Shown one piece after another: positions 1 to 9,013 of a DNA stretch of 43,667 nt (its first letter is position 1; each line of letters starts with the position of its first letter). The stretch is taken from positions 1-43,667 of the forward strand of contig NZ_JYJG01000174.1 of assembly GCF_000955955.1 (NCBI RefSeq). Reading direction: 5' to 3'. The stretch is from Lentzea aerocolonigenes (GTDB taxonomy: Bacteria > Actinomycetota > Actinomycetes > Mycobacteriales > Pseudonocardiaceae). A program made the position numbers and the translations under genes. The notes below the pieces were generated by a model. The model did no database searches, was not told the origin of the DNA, and worked only from the letters and a program-made list of their open reading frames with translations.

Positions 1-894
1 CAACGCACGGGACGTCAGTGCACCGAAACTGATGTCGGTGTTGGTGTTGCGGTCGACGCCGCCGTTGGTGGAGCAGTCACGCGTGGTCGACAGGTTGCCG
101 TAACCCGCCGTCAGCGAGTCGCCGATGAACTCGATCTGCCGGCTGCGCGCGGCGGGCTTCGCGAGGACCGTGCCGCCGCTCGCGGCGACGAACCCGCCGA
201 ACTCCCCTGCGGCCCAGGGGCTCTCGGTGCGCTTGACCAGCCGGACAGCGTGGTCGGCGTTGCTCAGGTTGTTCACCCAGTAGGTGGTGCGGCCCGGCTT
301 CAACAGCGTCGCCACGGTCGCGCCGTCGACCTGCACGTCGTATTCGTTCACCGAGTCGTTGAGCGAGACGCCGACCCCGGTGCCGCGGAACCGGCCCTCG
401 AAGTAGACGCCGGGCCAGGAGTACTGGGCCTGCTTCGTGACCCGCCCCGCCGTGTGCGCCTGGGCGAGGACGTCCGGCGCCGGTACCGAACCCGTGCACG
501 CCGTCCCGTTGAGCGCGAAGTCGGTCGGCACGGGGGTCGTCGGACCGTTCGCGACGAAGCCGAGCCCGGCACTCGACCCCGTGCCGAGCGAACCGTTGTA
601 GCCGGCGTTGTCGACGGTGACCTGGGCGCCGGACTGGCGCACGGTTCCGTTCCAGATCTGGCCGACCGTCTGGCCACCACCACCGAACGACCAGGTCAGC
701 CGCCAGCTCGTGACCGCATCACCGAGATTGGTGACGTTCACCGAGGCGATGAACCCGCCCTGCCACTCGTTGGTCACCTGGTAGTCGACCTTGCACCCGG
801 CGGCCGCCGCTGCCGGAAGGGCTCCGCTGATCGTGGCTGCCGTCGTCAGCGCGACGGCGATGGCGGCCACTGCCGCCGTCTTTGACCTGTGCAC
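1..894 (-). CDS. Secreted CBM2-CE2 carbohydrate esterase (partial, runs off the left edge)
   Basis: The reading frame is open from a GTG at 894 to the window edge (298 codons), with GAGGAGG six bases before the start. Residues 1-32 look like a signal peptide ending in an Ala-rich stretch. About 33-135 is a family 2 carbohydrate-binding module (CKVDYQVTNEWQGGF, then conserved Trp residues and a closing Cys). About 140-250 is a jelly-roll domain like that at the N-terminus of CE2 esterases. At 257-266 lies the SGNH/GDSL block IGDSLTAGYG, with Ser260 as the likely nucleophile. CE2 enzymes remove acetyl groups from hemicelluloses such as xylan, mannan and xyloglucan. The catalytic His and the C-terminus lie outside the window. 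It is divergent from a small secreted protein gene and belongs with the glycan-degrading genes to its right. The family call is confident; the exact substrate is inference. Confidence 0.85.
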   Translation of the reverse strand, partial: MHRSKTAAVAAIAVALTTAATISGALPAAAAAGCKVDYQVTNEWQGGFIASVNVTNLGDAVTSWRLTWSFGGGGQTVGQIWNGTVRQSGAQVTVDNAGYNGSLGTGSSAGLGFVANGPTTPVPTDFALNGTACTGSVPAPDVLAQAHTAGRVTKQAQYSWPGVYFEGRFRGTGVGVSLNDSVNEYDVQVDGATVATLLKPGRTTYWVNNLSNADHAVRLVKRTESPWAAGEFGGFVAASGGTVLAKPAARSRQIEFIGDSLTAGYGNLSTTRDCSTNGGVDRNTNTDISFGALTSRAL

Positions 895-972
895 CCGGTT
901 CCTCCTCGAATGGCCGTGCGCGGGCGGGAGAAGTCGACGACCGTCCTCTGTGGACGAGGCGGCAGTACGGCC

Positions 973-987
973 TGGAAACGTTCCCGA
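973..987. promoter_or_regulatory. Candidate LacI-family operator upstream of the CE2 gene
   Basis: TGGAAACGTTCCCGA is an imperfect palindrome centred on a CG step (979/980), the usual form of a LacI-family operator. It lies 79 bases upstream of the CE2 start codon. It matches the TCGAAGCGCTTCGA sites elsewhere in the window poorly (about 8 of 14), so if real it may serve a different regulator. Confidence 0.35.
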
Positions 988-1040
988 GTCCGGACCGTAA
1001 CGGAGATGTGAGGTTCCGGGGAACACGCTGGAGGAGTTCG

Positions 1041-1071
1041 ACGGCGTTCGACGACCGTCGTCGAACGCCGT
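1041..1071. promoter_or_regulatory. Perfect 14-bp inverted repeat, candidate operator
   Basis: Arms ACGGCGTTCGACGA (1041-1054) and TCGTCGAACGCCGT (1058-1071) are exact reverse complements separated by CCG. The repeat is in the intergenic region between the divergent CE2 and small secreted protein genes, about 95 bases before the latter. An extra GTTCGACGGCGT copy starts at 1036. The same 12-mer recurs at 24495 upstream of the second lacI gene. A regulator site is more likely than a terminator, because both flanking genes start here. Confidence 0.5.
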
Positions 1072-1166
1072 ATCGGCCTTTCGCGGAACGTGTTGCGCGC
1101 CGATCGGAAAAATGCCCGAGTGGTCCACTGTGGATTTACCTTTCGGCGGAAGAGGCCCGACGAGAG

Positions 1167-1526
1167 ATGAGAAGAACCATGCTTCCTGTTACGCGCAACG
1201 CACTGGTGGCCGCGGCCGTCGTCGCGGCCGGACTGGGCCTGACGGCCCCCGCCCACGCCTCGTCACCTTCCGTGCAGCTGCAGATCTGCAACAACTCCCC
1301 GCAGACGGGGACGGCCGAGATCACCGGACTCAACCAGCACGACGCCAGAGTCTCCACGCCGCTCACCACCATCTCCGGAAACGGCTGCCGGCTCTTCGCG
1401 AACTGGTGGTGGAAGACGGGCCAGACGGTGCACGTCGCAATGCGCAGGAACTCCCTGACGATCTGGGACTTCACCCTCTCGTCGTCCGAGCGGGACGGCT
1501 CGACCGTGACTTTCTCGCTCACGTAG
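1167..1526 (+). CDS. Small secreted protein of unknown function
   Basis: It has 119 residues and I do not recognise the family. The ATG at 1167 follows a purine-rich GGAAGAGG (1148-1155). A second ATG at 1179 is also possible and would give 115 residues. Residues about 1-30 form a signal peptide (basic start, Ala/Val-rich core, PAHA just before SSPSVQ). The mature part is about 89 residues, with two cysteines that could form one disulfide, a striking NWWWK tryptophan run and alternating polar/hydrophobic stretches that suggest a small beta fold. The gene is divergent from the CBM2-CE2 gene and shares its promoter region and palindrome. Its stop codon is directly followed by the stop of the convergent GH5 gene, with no base between. 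Its position suggests a role in extracellular glycan binding or breakdown, but that is only inferred from context. Confidence 0.75.
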   Translation: MRRTMLPVTRNALVAAAVVAAGLGLTAPAHASSPSVQLQICNNSPQTGTAEITGLNQHDARVSTPLTTISGNGCRLFANWWWKTGQTVHVAMRRNSLTIWDFTLSSSERDGSTVTFSLT

Positions 1527-3536
1527 TCAGGCGGTCGTGCCGGTGACCGCGCTACCCGACCTGGTCACGTAGTAGGTGACCTTGGTACCGCTCCAGTAGT
1601 GGAACGTGAGCGTCACCCGCTGGTTGTCCTTGAGCCCGGCGAGGAACTCGGGCTTCAGCACGGTGAGGCGGTCGGTGTAGTTGGGCGCGAACACCGTGTC
1701 GAACTCCTTGAACGGCGTCCAGTCGTTCGGCCCGGGAGCGGTGCCGTCGTCGTACTTGGCCTCCATCGTGGCGAGCTGGTCGCCGCGGTAGTCCGTCGGA
1801 AACTCGAACTTGCCGGTCGTGCCGGTGGCGTTGGACATCACCGGCACGTCGTAGGTGATGACGTAGAACCGCCACGGCACGCCCTTGGCGAAGCGGGCCG
1901 TCAGCACCGCGTTGACGCCGTAGGTCCGCGAGCCGCTCAGCCTGGTCAGCGCCGACGCGGTCAGGGTGAGCTGGTCGCCGTCGAGCGTGTAGTCACGGCC
2001 ACGGGTCAGGGCGATGTTCCCGTTGTACAGCCCGGAGAACGACGTGCCGTTGAGGTTCAGCCTGATCGTCCGGGCGGTGATCTGGCTCGGCTTCGCGGTG
2101 AACACCTGATCCGTGGAGGCGGTGGCGGACCGGGTCGTCCAGCTCGACCTGATCTGCGCGAAGAGCTCGGGATCCTTCCACTGGAACGTGGTGCGGTCGA
2201 GGTGCTGGCCGTTGTCCCACAACATGGTGGTGATCTTCTTGGCACGGGCGTAGTTGCCGACGTACTCGAAGAACTTCAGCTTCTCGCCCTGCTCGATCGT
2301 GCCGGTGTGCCGGTCGAACCCGAGCAGGCCGTACTCGCCGAGGATCACCGGGATGCCCCGCGCGACGAAGCTGTTGTACACGCGGTCGAACGAGTCGGTG
2401 TCGGACTTCTGGGCGGTGGCGTCGTAGCGGATGCCACCCGCGACGTTCGCGCTGAACGGCCAGTAGCCGTAGGAGTGCACGGTCGCGATCAGGTTGGGGT
2501 CGTGCAGGCCCTGGATCTGCTCGACCAGGGGGTCGATCAGCTCCTGCTCCGACGAGGTGTGCAGGGTCGGCAAGACGAGCAGCCGGGTGGCGTTGTTGCC
2601 GCCCGACCCGCGCACGATGTCGTGGAACGAGGCGTTCAGCTCGGCGTTGAGCGCGATCTCCTGGGCCTTGCCCGTGCTGCCGGCGAACTGCGGCTCGTTC
2701 CAGCTCTCGAACGTCAGCTTGGGCCCGAACTCGGTGAAGGCGGGCGTCAGCTGCTTCCAGATGCTGGTGAACTGGTCGAGCACGCGGTCGTGCTCGGCAG
2801 GCATCTTCGACATCCACTGCCACGAGTCGTGATGCACGTTGATCATCACGTAGAGGTCGCGGGACAACGCCCAGCGCACGACCTCCTTGACGCGGGCGAG
2901 GTAGTCGGCCTCGATCGTGTAATCCGGTGCCGGACCCTGGTGCTGGCCCCACGTGACCGGGATGCGGATGCTCTTGAAGCCCTGCGCCCGCACGGTGTCC
3001 AGCAACGCCTCCGTGACGCGCGGGTTGCCCCACGACGTCTCGTCGGAGCCGGTCGCGTCGAGCGTGTTGCCGAGGTTCCACCCCGGCTGCATCGCCGCGG
3101 TGGCGTCCATCGCGCTGAGCTGCTTCCCGCCGTGCACACAGGTCACGCCGTTGAGCGAGAACGCCAGCGGCGCCGTGTTGGCGGCTCCCCAGGTGCCCAT
3201 GAAGCCGAACTTCACCGTGCCGTTGGACGCGATCTTCGCGTTGTGGCCGGAGCCGGTGGCGGTCACCTGGTCGTCGGACTCGGTGATCTTCGCGTTCCAG
3301 GCGTTGCCCGCTTGCTGGCCGGACGGCCACTGCCAGGTCAGCTTCCACCCGTCGACGGCGGCGCCGAGGTTCGTGACGGCGACGTCGGCCTTGAAGTCGC
3401 CCTCCCACTGGCCGGTCACCGCGTACGTGACACGGCATCCGGCATCGGCCGCGCCGGCCTGCGCCGGCGCGATGGTGAGGCTCGCGGCCAGGGTCGTGAC
3501 CGCGGCCAGGACTCTCATTCCGGTTGAGGTGAACAT
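1527..3536 (-). CDS. Secreted CBM2-GH5 (subfamily 4-like)-X2-CBM46 endoglucanase/xyloglucanase
   Basis: It has 669 residues from ATG 3536, which lies 16 bases after the GH43 stop; ATG 3518 is an alternative. Residues 1-30 are a signal peptide and 34-133 a CBM2. About 138-470 is a GH5 barrel opening with GWNLGNTLDA and an SWGNP block. The acid/base is Glu281 in SWNEP and the nucleophile Glu401 in GEYG. About 475-562 resembles the Ig-like X2 module, and about 563-665 the CBM46 module (conserved TPFKEFDTVF, then a Trp-containing beta strand near the end). The GH5_4-X2-CBM46 order is known from Bacillus enzymes where CBM46 completes the active site for xyloglucan and mixed-linkage glucan. It is probably the secreted backbone-cutting enzyme of this locus. 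It is the last gene of the minus-strand run. No terminator fits before the convergent neighbour. Confidence 0.9.
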   Translation of the reverse strand: MFTSTGMRVLAAVTTLAASLTIAPAQAGAADAGCRVTYAVTGQWEGDFKADVAVTNLGAAVDGWKLTWQWPSGQQAGNAWNAKITESDDQVTATGSGHNAKIASNGTVKFGFMGTWGAANTAPLAFSLNGVTCVHGGKQLSAMDATAAMQPGWNLGNTLDATGSDETSWGNPRVTEALLDTVRAQGFKSIRIPVTWGQHQGPAPDYTIEADYLARVKEVVRWALSRDLYVMINVHHDSWQWMSKMPAEHDRVLDQFTSIWKQLTPAFTEFGPKLTFESWNEPQFAGSTGKAQEIALNAELNASFHDIVRGSGGNNATRLLVLPTLHTSSEQELIDPLVEQIQGLHDPNLIATVHSYGYWPFSANVAGGIRYDATAQKSDTDSFDRVYNSFVARGIPVILGEYGLLGFDRHTGTIEQGEKLKFFEYVGNYARAKKITTMLWDNGQHLDRTTFQWKDPELFAQIRSSWTTRSATASTDQVFTAKPSQITARTIRLNLNGTSFSGLYNGNIALTRGRDYTLDGDQLTLTASALTRLSGSRTYGVNAVLTARFAKGVPWRFYVITYDVPVMSNATGTTGKFEFPTDYRGDQLATMEAKYDDGTAPGPNDWTPFKEFDTVFAPNYTDRLTVLKPEFLAGLKDNQRVTLTFHYWSGTKVTYYVTRSGSAVTGTTA

Positions 3537-3552
3537 GAAGCGCCCCGCAATC

Positions 3553-4998
3553 TCAAGCGACGTAGTCGAACCAGTCGAAGTGGACGGTTCCTGTCGCGGC
3601 GTAGACGCCGATGACCCGTCCGGTGAAGCCGCCGGCCACCTCGGTCGAGAGGTACCGGCCGTCGAGGGTCGCGAGCACGGTGAACGTGCCGTCGGACTCC
3701 TCGATGCCGAAGGAGATCGTGTCCGGCCCGGAACGCGCGTCGCGCAGCTCCCGCGCCTGGTCCACCTGGACACCCAGGACCACCGGTCCGGCGGCTATCG
3801 ACCGGGAGGCCACCACCGTCCGCAGTGGACCGATGCGGGCGAGCACCCGCGCCTCTCCGGACGCCACTTCGATCTCGTAGTGGTGTTCCTCGTCGAACCG
3901 GACCGCCAGGCCACCGCTTCCCTCCGCGGGATCGAGCAACGTGCGGGCCCGGCACGAGAGGTGCTGCTGACGCCGACCGGCGAACACGACGGCGGGATCG
4001 TCCACACCGGACCCGCGTGCGTGCAGGGTCAGCCAGCCGGACCGTTCCTCCGTGGTGCAGTGCCGCGAGGAGCGGTCGCGGACGGAGATCCAGCACGGCC
4101 GCAGCTCGCTGCCGTCGAAGTCGTCCCGCTCGGACACCGCGGCAACGGGACCGGACCGGAGCTCACCGACGACGGGCCACCCGTCGACCCAGCTCACCGG
4201 TGCCAGGAACGTCTCCCGGCCGAGCACGTGCCAGCCGGGAGTCCCGCCACCCGGCCGCACGCCGAGCAGCACCATCCACCACGCCCCGTCCGGCCCCTGC
4301 ACCAGATCCGCGTGACCGGTGTTCTGGACCGGCTCGTCGGTGCTGCGGTGCGACAGGATCGGGTTGGCGGGACAGGGTTCGAACGGGCCGTCCGGCGCCG
4401 GGCCGCGCGCGATCGAGACACCGTGGCCCCGTTCGGTACCGCCCTCGGCGATCATCAGGTACCAGTACTCGCCGATCCGGTACAGGTGCGGCGCTTCCGG
4501 GGCTTTGGCGCCGGGCGTGCCGGACCAGAGCCGGGCCGGCTCGCCCAGGGTCTCACCGGTGGCCAGGTCGATCCGGTACTGCGACACCCCGGCGACCGTG
4601 CACCAGCAGTTGCCCTCGTCGTCCCAGGCCAGATCCGGGTCGATGCCGCCGACGTCCGGCAACGGGATCGGGTCGGACCACGGACCCGCCGGGTCGGTGG
4701 CGGTGAACACCATGTTGCCACCGCCGTGGCTCACGCTCGTCACGATCAGCCAGAACCTGCCGTCGTGATGGCGCAACGTCGGCGCGTAGATCCCGGCCGA
4801 CGACGGGGTCTCGGCGGTCAGCAGCAGCTGGCTCGTGCGATCCAGCGCGTTGCCGAGCTGCGTCCAGTTCACCAGGTCCCGGCTGTGGAAGACCGGGATG
4901 CCGGGGAAGTACTCGAAACTGGAGCACACCAGGTAGTAGTCGTCGCCGACCCGGCACACGCTCGGATCGGGATGCATGCCGGGAATCACGGGAGTCAC
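3553..4998 (-). CDS. GH43 beta-xylosidase / alpha-L-arabinofuranosidase, cytoplasmic
   Basis: It has 481 residues. The GTG start at 4998 overlaps the GH36 stop as GTGA, which decides the start; the longer frame upstream has no homology-like sequence. The N-terminal five-bladed propeller has the GH43 triad: Asp11 in MHPDPS (base), Asp120 in GGIDPDL (pKa modulator) and Glu168 in APEAPHLY (acid). YAPTLRHHDG and GHADLVQGPDG are typical propeller blade motifs. The last ~190 residues form the concanavalin A-like beta-sandwich found in GH43 xylosidases, with a conserved F-D-W-F end. There is no signal peptide, so it should act on imported oligosaccharides, removing xylose or arabinose. In a xyloglucan pathway it would clip arabinofuranosyl side chains, as in solanaceous xyloglucan; xylo-oligosaccharides are the alternative. 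Confidence 0.85.
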   Translation of the reverse strand: MTPVIPGMHPDPSVCRVGDDYYLVCSSFEYFPGIPVFHSRDLVNWTQLGNALDRTSQLLLTAETPSSAGIYAPTLRHHDGRFWLIVTSVSHGGGNMVFTATDPAGPWSDPIPLPDVGGIDPDLAWDDEGNCWCTVAGVSQYRIDLATGETLGEPARLWSGTPGAKAPEAPHLYRIGEYWYLMIAEGGTERGHGVSIARGPAPDGPFEPCPANPILSHRSTDEPVQNTGHADLVQGPDGAWWMVLLGVRPGGGTPGWHVLGRETFLAPVSWVDGWPVVGELRSGPVAAVSERDDFDGSELRPCWISVRDRSSRHCTTEERSGWLTLHARGSGVDDPAVVFAGRRQQHLSCRARTLLDPAEGSGGLAVRFDEEHHYEIEVASGEARVLARIGPLRTVVASRSIAAGPVVLGVQVDQARELRDARSGPDTISFGIEESDGTFTVLATLDGRYLSTEVAGGFTGRVIGVYAATGTVHFDWFDYVA

Positions 4999-7037
4999 CC
5001 GTCCACTCCTCTGGTCGTGAGCCGGTACAGCACGGCGGACGGCGCCGCGGGCAGCGTCACCACGAGGTCGGTGGAGTTCCACCGCGCGGATGCCCGGCTG
5101 GTGGCCGGGTAGAGCACCTCGACGTCCACATCGGACAGATGCGGCATCGGCAGCGTCGCGGTGTCCTCGTCACCGGAACGGCGCCAGACGGTGAGGTAGG
5201 TCGTCGACGAAGTGCTCAGCGCAACGGCCAGCCACGGGTCGTCCCAGCCTGGCAGGCCGAGCGGCCAGGACGGCACCGCGTGCGGCAGGTCGGCGCGGAT
5301 CGCCTTGTACACGGCCACCGCCTCGCGGACGAGCGCACTCGCCTCCGGCGAGAGGTCCGCGAGCTTGCCGGACAGGTGGATGCGGCCGAGCAGAGCACTG
5401 GCCATGGTGAAGGCGACCTCGTCGAGCGAGTCCTCCGCCTGCGGATAGGCCCAGACCGCGCTCTGCTCCGGCGTGATCGCGGCGGGTGCGGACGCCGCGA
5501 TGGGCGCGTAGCGGTCCAGGTTCTGCTGGTCGCTGGTGGACTGCAGCTGCGTCCGCGACAGCAGCGCGTGGTCGATGCGCATGCCACCGGAGGCGCAGTT
5601 CTCCAGCACCAGCTGCGGATGGCGGTCCAGGACGCCGTCGAGCCAGTCGAGCTGAGCCCGGTTGTGCCCCAGGAGGCCGTCGGCGGGCACCTCGCCGTCA
5701 CGTGAGCTGGTGCCGGAACCGGGGTTGATGTTGTGGTCGAGCTTCAGGTAACCGACGCCGTACTCGCCGACCAGGCGGTCGACCACCTCGTCCAGGTGGG
5801 CACGAGCGGCCGGGTGCCGCAGGTCGAGGTGGTAGCGGGCGCAGTCGGCGACCCGCACGCCGTCCCTGCGGAAGAACGCCTCCTGCGGCAGGGTGTCCGC
5901 CAGCGGGCTGTTGACGCCGATGACCTCGGGCTCCAGCCACAGTCCCGGAACCATCCCGCGTTCCCGGATGTGCGCCAGGACCTCCTCGAGGCCACCGGGG
6001 AACCGGGTGCGGGACGGTTGCCACGCACCGACGCTGTCCCACCAGCTCTCGCCAACCTCGGCGTACCAGCCCGCGTCGATGACGAAGTACTCCGCGCCCG
6101 CCTCGGCCGCGGCGTCGACCAACGGCAGCAGCTCGGCCGTGGTGGGATCGCCCATCAGGCAGTTCATGTAGTCGTTGAAGATGACCGGCAGGCCCTCGTG
6201 GTCGGGGTGCGGCCGGCGGGTCACGCGGCGGTAGCGGGTCAACGCGGCGAACGCGCCGTCCGGTCCGCCGTCCGCGCTGTACGCCAGGGAGACCGGCACG
6301 GTGCGGAACTCCTCGCCGGGCGCCAGCACCCGGCTCCAGCCGTGGTCGTGCTCCTCCGGCCCGCACAGCGCCAGGTAACCGGCGCTGTCGTGCTCCCCGC
6401 ACTCCCAGCGCCAGCCACCGCCGTTGTGCTCGATCTGCCACAGCCACGTCGTGCCCGTCGTGCGGTCGGTCAGCCCGCCCATCGGCAGATGACCGCAGCT
6501 GGACCAGACTCCCTGTCCTGCAAGGGACATCGCACCCTTGTGGCGGATGTCGCGATGCCGTCCACCACGTTCGGGCGTCTTCAGGCGCATCGGTTCGCGG
6601 CGCCACCGGCATTCCGCCAGCCAGTCGTTCTCCGCCCACAGCACGTCGGCGTCCTCCGGTGCCGCGAGACCGCCCGCGACCAGCGACGTGACCGACTCCA
6701 GACGCACCGGAGCACTTCCCTCGTTGCGCACGACGACCTGGCCGCGCACCACGGGAATGCCGTCAGGCGAACGGTAGGTCACTTCGACGGCCAGGCCGGA
6801 CTCCTCGTCGTGCAGCTCGACGACGAGCACCTGCCAGTCCTTTTCGGACGGTGTGCGGTGGCCGCGGTACCGCAGCCGCTCGCCGATGGCGGTGTCGATC
6901 AGGCGGTTGCTGGACCAGATGCGGCCGTGGTTCGCGGCCGTCACCTCCACCAGCGGCAGCGAGGTGCCGGACCGGCGCAGGCGCCCCTCGACGAGGTCGA
7001 AGTCCCACGACAACTCGTCGTGACCCCAGTGGATCAC
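4995..7037 (-). CDS. GH36 alpha-galactosidase
   Basis: It has 680 residues. The GTG at 7037 overlaps the GH42 stop (GTGA) and is preceded by GGGGAGG with six bases of spacing. The N-terminal beta-supersandwich domain (about 1-280) is followed by the barrel, with FVIDAGWY, LWLEPEVIG, the nucleophile block YLKLDHN (Asp434), ENCASGG and acid/base Asp503 in SDQQNLD. Length and motif order match tetrameric GH36 alpha-galactosidases. The nucleophile block is KLDHN where many family members have KWDMN, a variant seen in some subgroups. There is no signal peptide. An alpha-galactosidase fits galactoglucomannan better than ordinary xyloglucan, whose galactose is beta-linked, so the operon may handle mixed hemicelluloses. 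Translation is probably coupled to GH42 and GH43. Confidence 0.88.
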   Translation of the reverse strand: MIHWGHDELSWDFDLVEGRLRRSGTSLPLVEVTAANHGRIWSSNRLIDTAIGERLRYRGHRTPSEKDWQVLVVELHDEESGLAVEVTYRSPDGIPVVRGQVVVRNEGSAPVRLESVTSLVAGGLAAPEDADVLWAENDWLAECRWRREPMRLKTPERGGRHRDIRHKGAMSLAGQGVWSSCGHLPMGGLTDRTTGTTWLWQIEHNGGGWRWECGEHDSAGYLALCGPEEHDHGWSRVLAPGEEFRTVPVSLAYSADGGPDGAFAALTRYRRVTRRPHPDHEGLPVIFNDYMNCLMGDPTTAELLPLVDAAAEAGAEYFVIDAGWYAEVGESWWDSVGAWQPSRTRFPGGLEEVLAHIRERGMVPGLWLEPEVIGVNSPLADTLPQEAFFRRDGVRVADCARYHLDLRHPAARAHLDEVVDRLVGEYGVGYLKLDHNINPGSGTSSRDGEVPADGLLGHNRAQLDWLDGVLDRHPQLVLENCASGGMRIDHALLSRTQLQSTSDQQNLDRYAPIAASAPAAITPEQSAVWAYPQAEDSLDEVAFTMASALLGRIHLSGKLADLSPEASALVREAVAVYKAIRADLPHAVPSWPLGLPGWDDPWLAVALSTSSTTYLTVWRRSGDEDTATLPMPHLSDVDVEVLYPATSRASARWNSTDLVVTLPAAPSAVLYRLTTRGVDG

Positions 7038-9013
7038 GGCGTTCCTCCCCGCAGCACAGCGCATCCACCCGGTGGCAGTTCCCCGACCGGTCCGCCCGTG
7101 ATCAGGTCGTGGGCGGTTTCCGGCAGGGACACGGATTCCGGACGATGATTGAGCACGACGTGCCAGCGGCGGCCGTCCGACCCTTCGCGCGCAACCGCTT
7201 CGACCCCCGGCGGCAGACCCGGCAGCACCGGGCCGACGCCGGCGGAGTCCAGCAGCCGGGCGATCAGTGCGGCGTAGTCCGCGTCGTCGAAACGCGTCGA
7301 CAGGTACCAGCCCTCTCCCCTGCCGTAGCCGTACCGGGTGAGCGCGGCGGAACCCGCCAGTGAGCCGTGGGTGTAGGCGACGACCGTCTCGGCACCCCGC
7401 GTCTGCAAGATCTCGCTCCACACCGTGCCGTGCGAACCGTCCGAGAGCGTGATCCGCTCGTCGTGCCGCAACGGCCGGTACTCCGTGACCCGGATGCCGA
7501 GCGCCTCGCGCAAGGGCGCGGCCGGATAACCGCCGAGCCTGGCGTGCAGCCGCTCGTCGACAACGCCGCTGAAGTGCTGAACCAGCAAGGTGCCGCCGTC
7601 GGCGACGTACCGGCGCAGGTTCTCCGCGCCCGCGTCGGACAGCAGGTACAACGCCGGGGCGACGACGAACCGGTAGCGGCTCAGTTCCGTTTCCGGGTGC
7701 GCGAAGTCCGCGACCACGCCGGCGTCCCACAGCGCACGGTGGGCATCACGCAGTGCGGCGTGATAGTCCAAATCGGACGATGGCAGGCCATCGGAGTTCA
7801 GCGCCCACCACGCGTCGGAGTCGTGCAGTACGGCCACGTGAGCCGTGACCGTCGACCCGGCGAGCTCGGCCAGGCGGGACACGGCCTCGCCCGTCGCCGT
7901 CACCTCGGCGAAGACGCGGCTGTCCGGCCCGGCGTGCGGGACCATCGCCGAGTGCCACTGCTCGGCACCGGCTTTCGACTGGCGCCACTGGAAGAACAGC
8001 GCGCCCTCGGAACCGCGCGCGATGTGGCCGAGCGAGTGACGCATGATCTCGCCCGGTTCCTTGGCGAGCGTCCGGCCCCGGTCGTAGACGGTGCTGGTGC
8101 CCTGTTCCATCAGCAGCCACGGCCGTCCGCCCGCGAACGAGCGCGCGCGGTCGGCGGTGAACGCGGCCTCCGCGGCCGCGTCCAGGCCAGGTGCGGACGG
8201 GTAGAAGTCGATGGCGACCAGGTCGACCTCGCGCCCGAGCGCCCACAGGTCGATGTTCTGGTAGCCGGGCAGCATCATGTTGGTCGTCACCGGGCGGTCG
8301 CTGTGCGCGCGGATCGCGTCCCGCTGCTCGGCGTAGGCGGCGATCACCTCGTCGGAGAAGAACCGGCTGAAGTCCACCGTGAGGCCGGGGTTGCGGTGCC
8401 ACTGGGTGGCGCGCGGCGGCAGGATCTGTTCCCAGCTGCCGTACCGCTGGCTCCAGAACGCCGTCCCCCACGAATCGTTGAGGGCGTCCAGCGAGCCGTA
8501 CTTCGCCCGCAGCCACACCCGGAACGCGGCCGCGGTGTGATCGCACCAGCACAGCGTCACGTACTCGTTGTGCACGTGCCACAACGCCAGCGCCGGGTGG
8601 TCGCCGTAGCGTTCCGCGAGCGCGGCGGCGATGCGCCGGGCCGCGGCGCGGTAGGCGGGGGCGCTGATGCAGTAGGTGTCGCGGCTGCCGTGCACCAGCC
8701 TGGTGCCGTCCGGGGTGACGGGCATGGCGTCCGGGTGAGCGAGCGTGAACCACGGCGGCGGCGAGGCGGTCGGCGTGGCCAGATCGACGTGAACGCCGTT
8801 GGCGTGCAGGCGATCCAGGTGCGCGTCGAGCCAGGCGAAGTCGTAACGACCTTCCTCCGGTTCCAGCAACGCCCAGGAGAAGACGCCGACCGTGGCCAGG
8901 TTGACCCCGGCCTGGCGCATCAGCTCGTCGTCCTCCTTCCACACCTGTTCGTCCCACTGCTCGGGGTTGTAGTCACCACCGAACGCCAGCCCGCCGAGTC
9001 GTTCCGTGATCAT
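7034..9013 (-). CDS. GH42 beta-galactosidase
   Basis: It has 659 residues from ATG 9013, which overlaps the GH31 stop as ATGA. The N-terminal barrel carries FGGDYNPEQW (typical GH42 start), acid/base Glu150 in WHVHNEY and nucleophile Glu303 in LLMEQGTSTV. These are followed by a class I glutamine amidotransferase-like trimerisation domain (about 395-590) and a short beta domain. A Cys-containing CWCD segment after the acid/base resembles the metal site region of GH42 enzymes. It hydrolyses terminal beta-D-galactosides, and here probably removes the galactosyl caps of imported xyloglucan oligosaccharides in the cytoplasm. It has no signal peptide and normal family length. Confidence 0.92.
   Translation of the reverse strand: MITERLGGLAFGGDYNPEQWDEQVWKEDDELMRQAGVNLATVGVFSWALLEPEEGRYDFAWLDAHLDRLHANGVHVDLATPTASPPPWFTLAHPDAMPVTPDGTRLVHGSRDTYCISAPAYRAAARRIAAALAERYGDHPALALWHVHNEYVTLCWCDHTAAAFRVWLRAKYGSLDALNDSWGTAFWSQRYGSWEQILPPRATQWHRNPGLTVDFSRFFSDEVIAAYAEQRDAIRAHSDRPVTTNMMLPGYQNIDLWALGREVDLVAIDFYPSAPGLDAAAEAAFTADRARSFAGGRPWLLMEQGTSTVYDRGRTLAKEPGEIMRHSLGHIARGSEGALFFQWRQSKAGAEQWHSAMVPHAGPDSRVFAEVTATGEAVSRLAELAGSTVTAHVAVLHDSDAWWALNSDGLPSSDLDYHAALRDAHRALWDAGVVADFAHPETELSRYRFVVAPALYLLSDAGAENLRRYVADGGTLLVQHFSGVVDERLHARLGGYPAAPLREALGIRVTEYRPLRHDERITLSDGSHGTVWSEILQTRGAETVVAYTHGSLAGSAALTRYGYGRGEGWYLSTRFDDADYAALIARLLDSAGVGPVLPGLPPGVEAVAREGSDGRRWHVVLNHRPESVSLPETAHDLITGGPVGELPPGGCAVLRGGTP

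Noticed and set aside
1599..3527. Long plus-strand open frame (642 codons) across the GH5 gene
   Set aside because: It is the antisense shadow of the GH5 gene, full of Arg/Val/Gly from GC-rich codons, with no motif; the minus strand has clear CBM2, GH5 and CBM46 domains.
7287..7300. TCGAAACGCGTCGA, a 12/14 match to the LacI operator
   Set aside because: It lies inside the GH42 coding sequence, far from any promoter, and shows that 12/14 matches can arise by chance in this GC-rich DNA.
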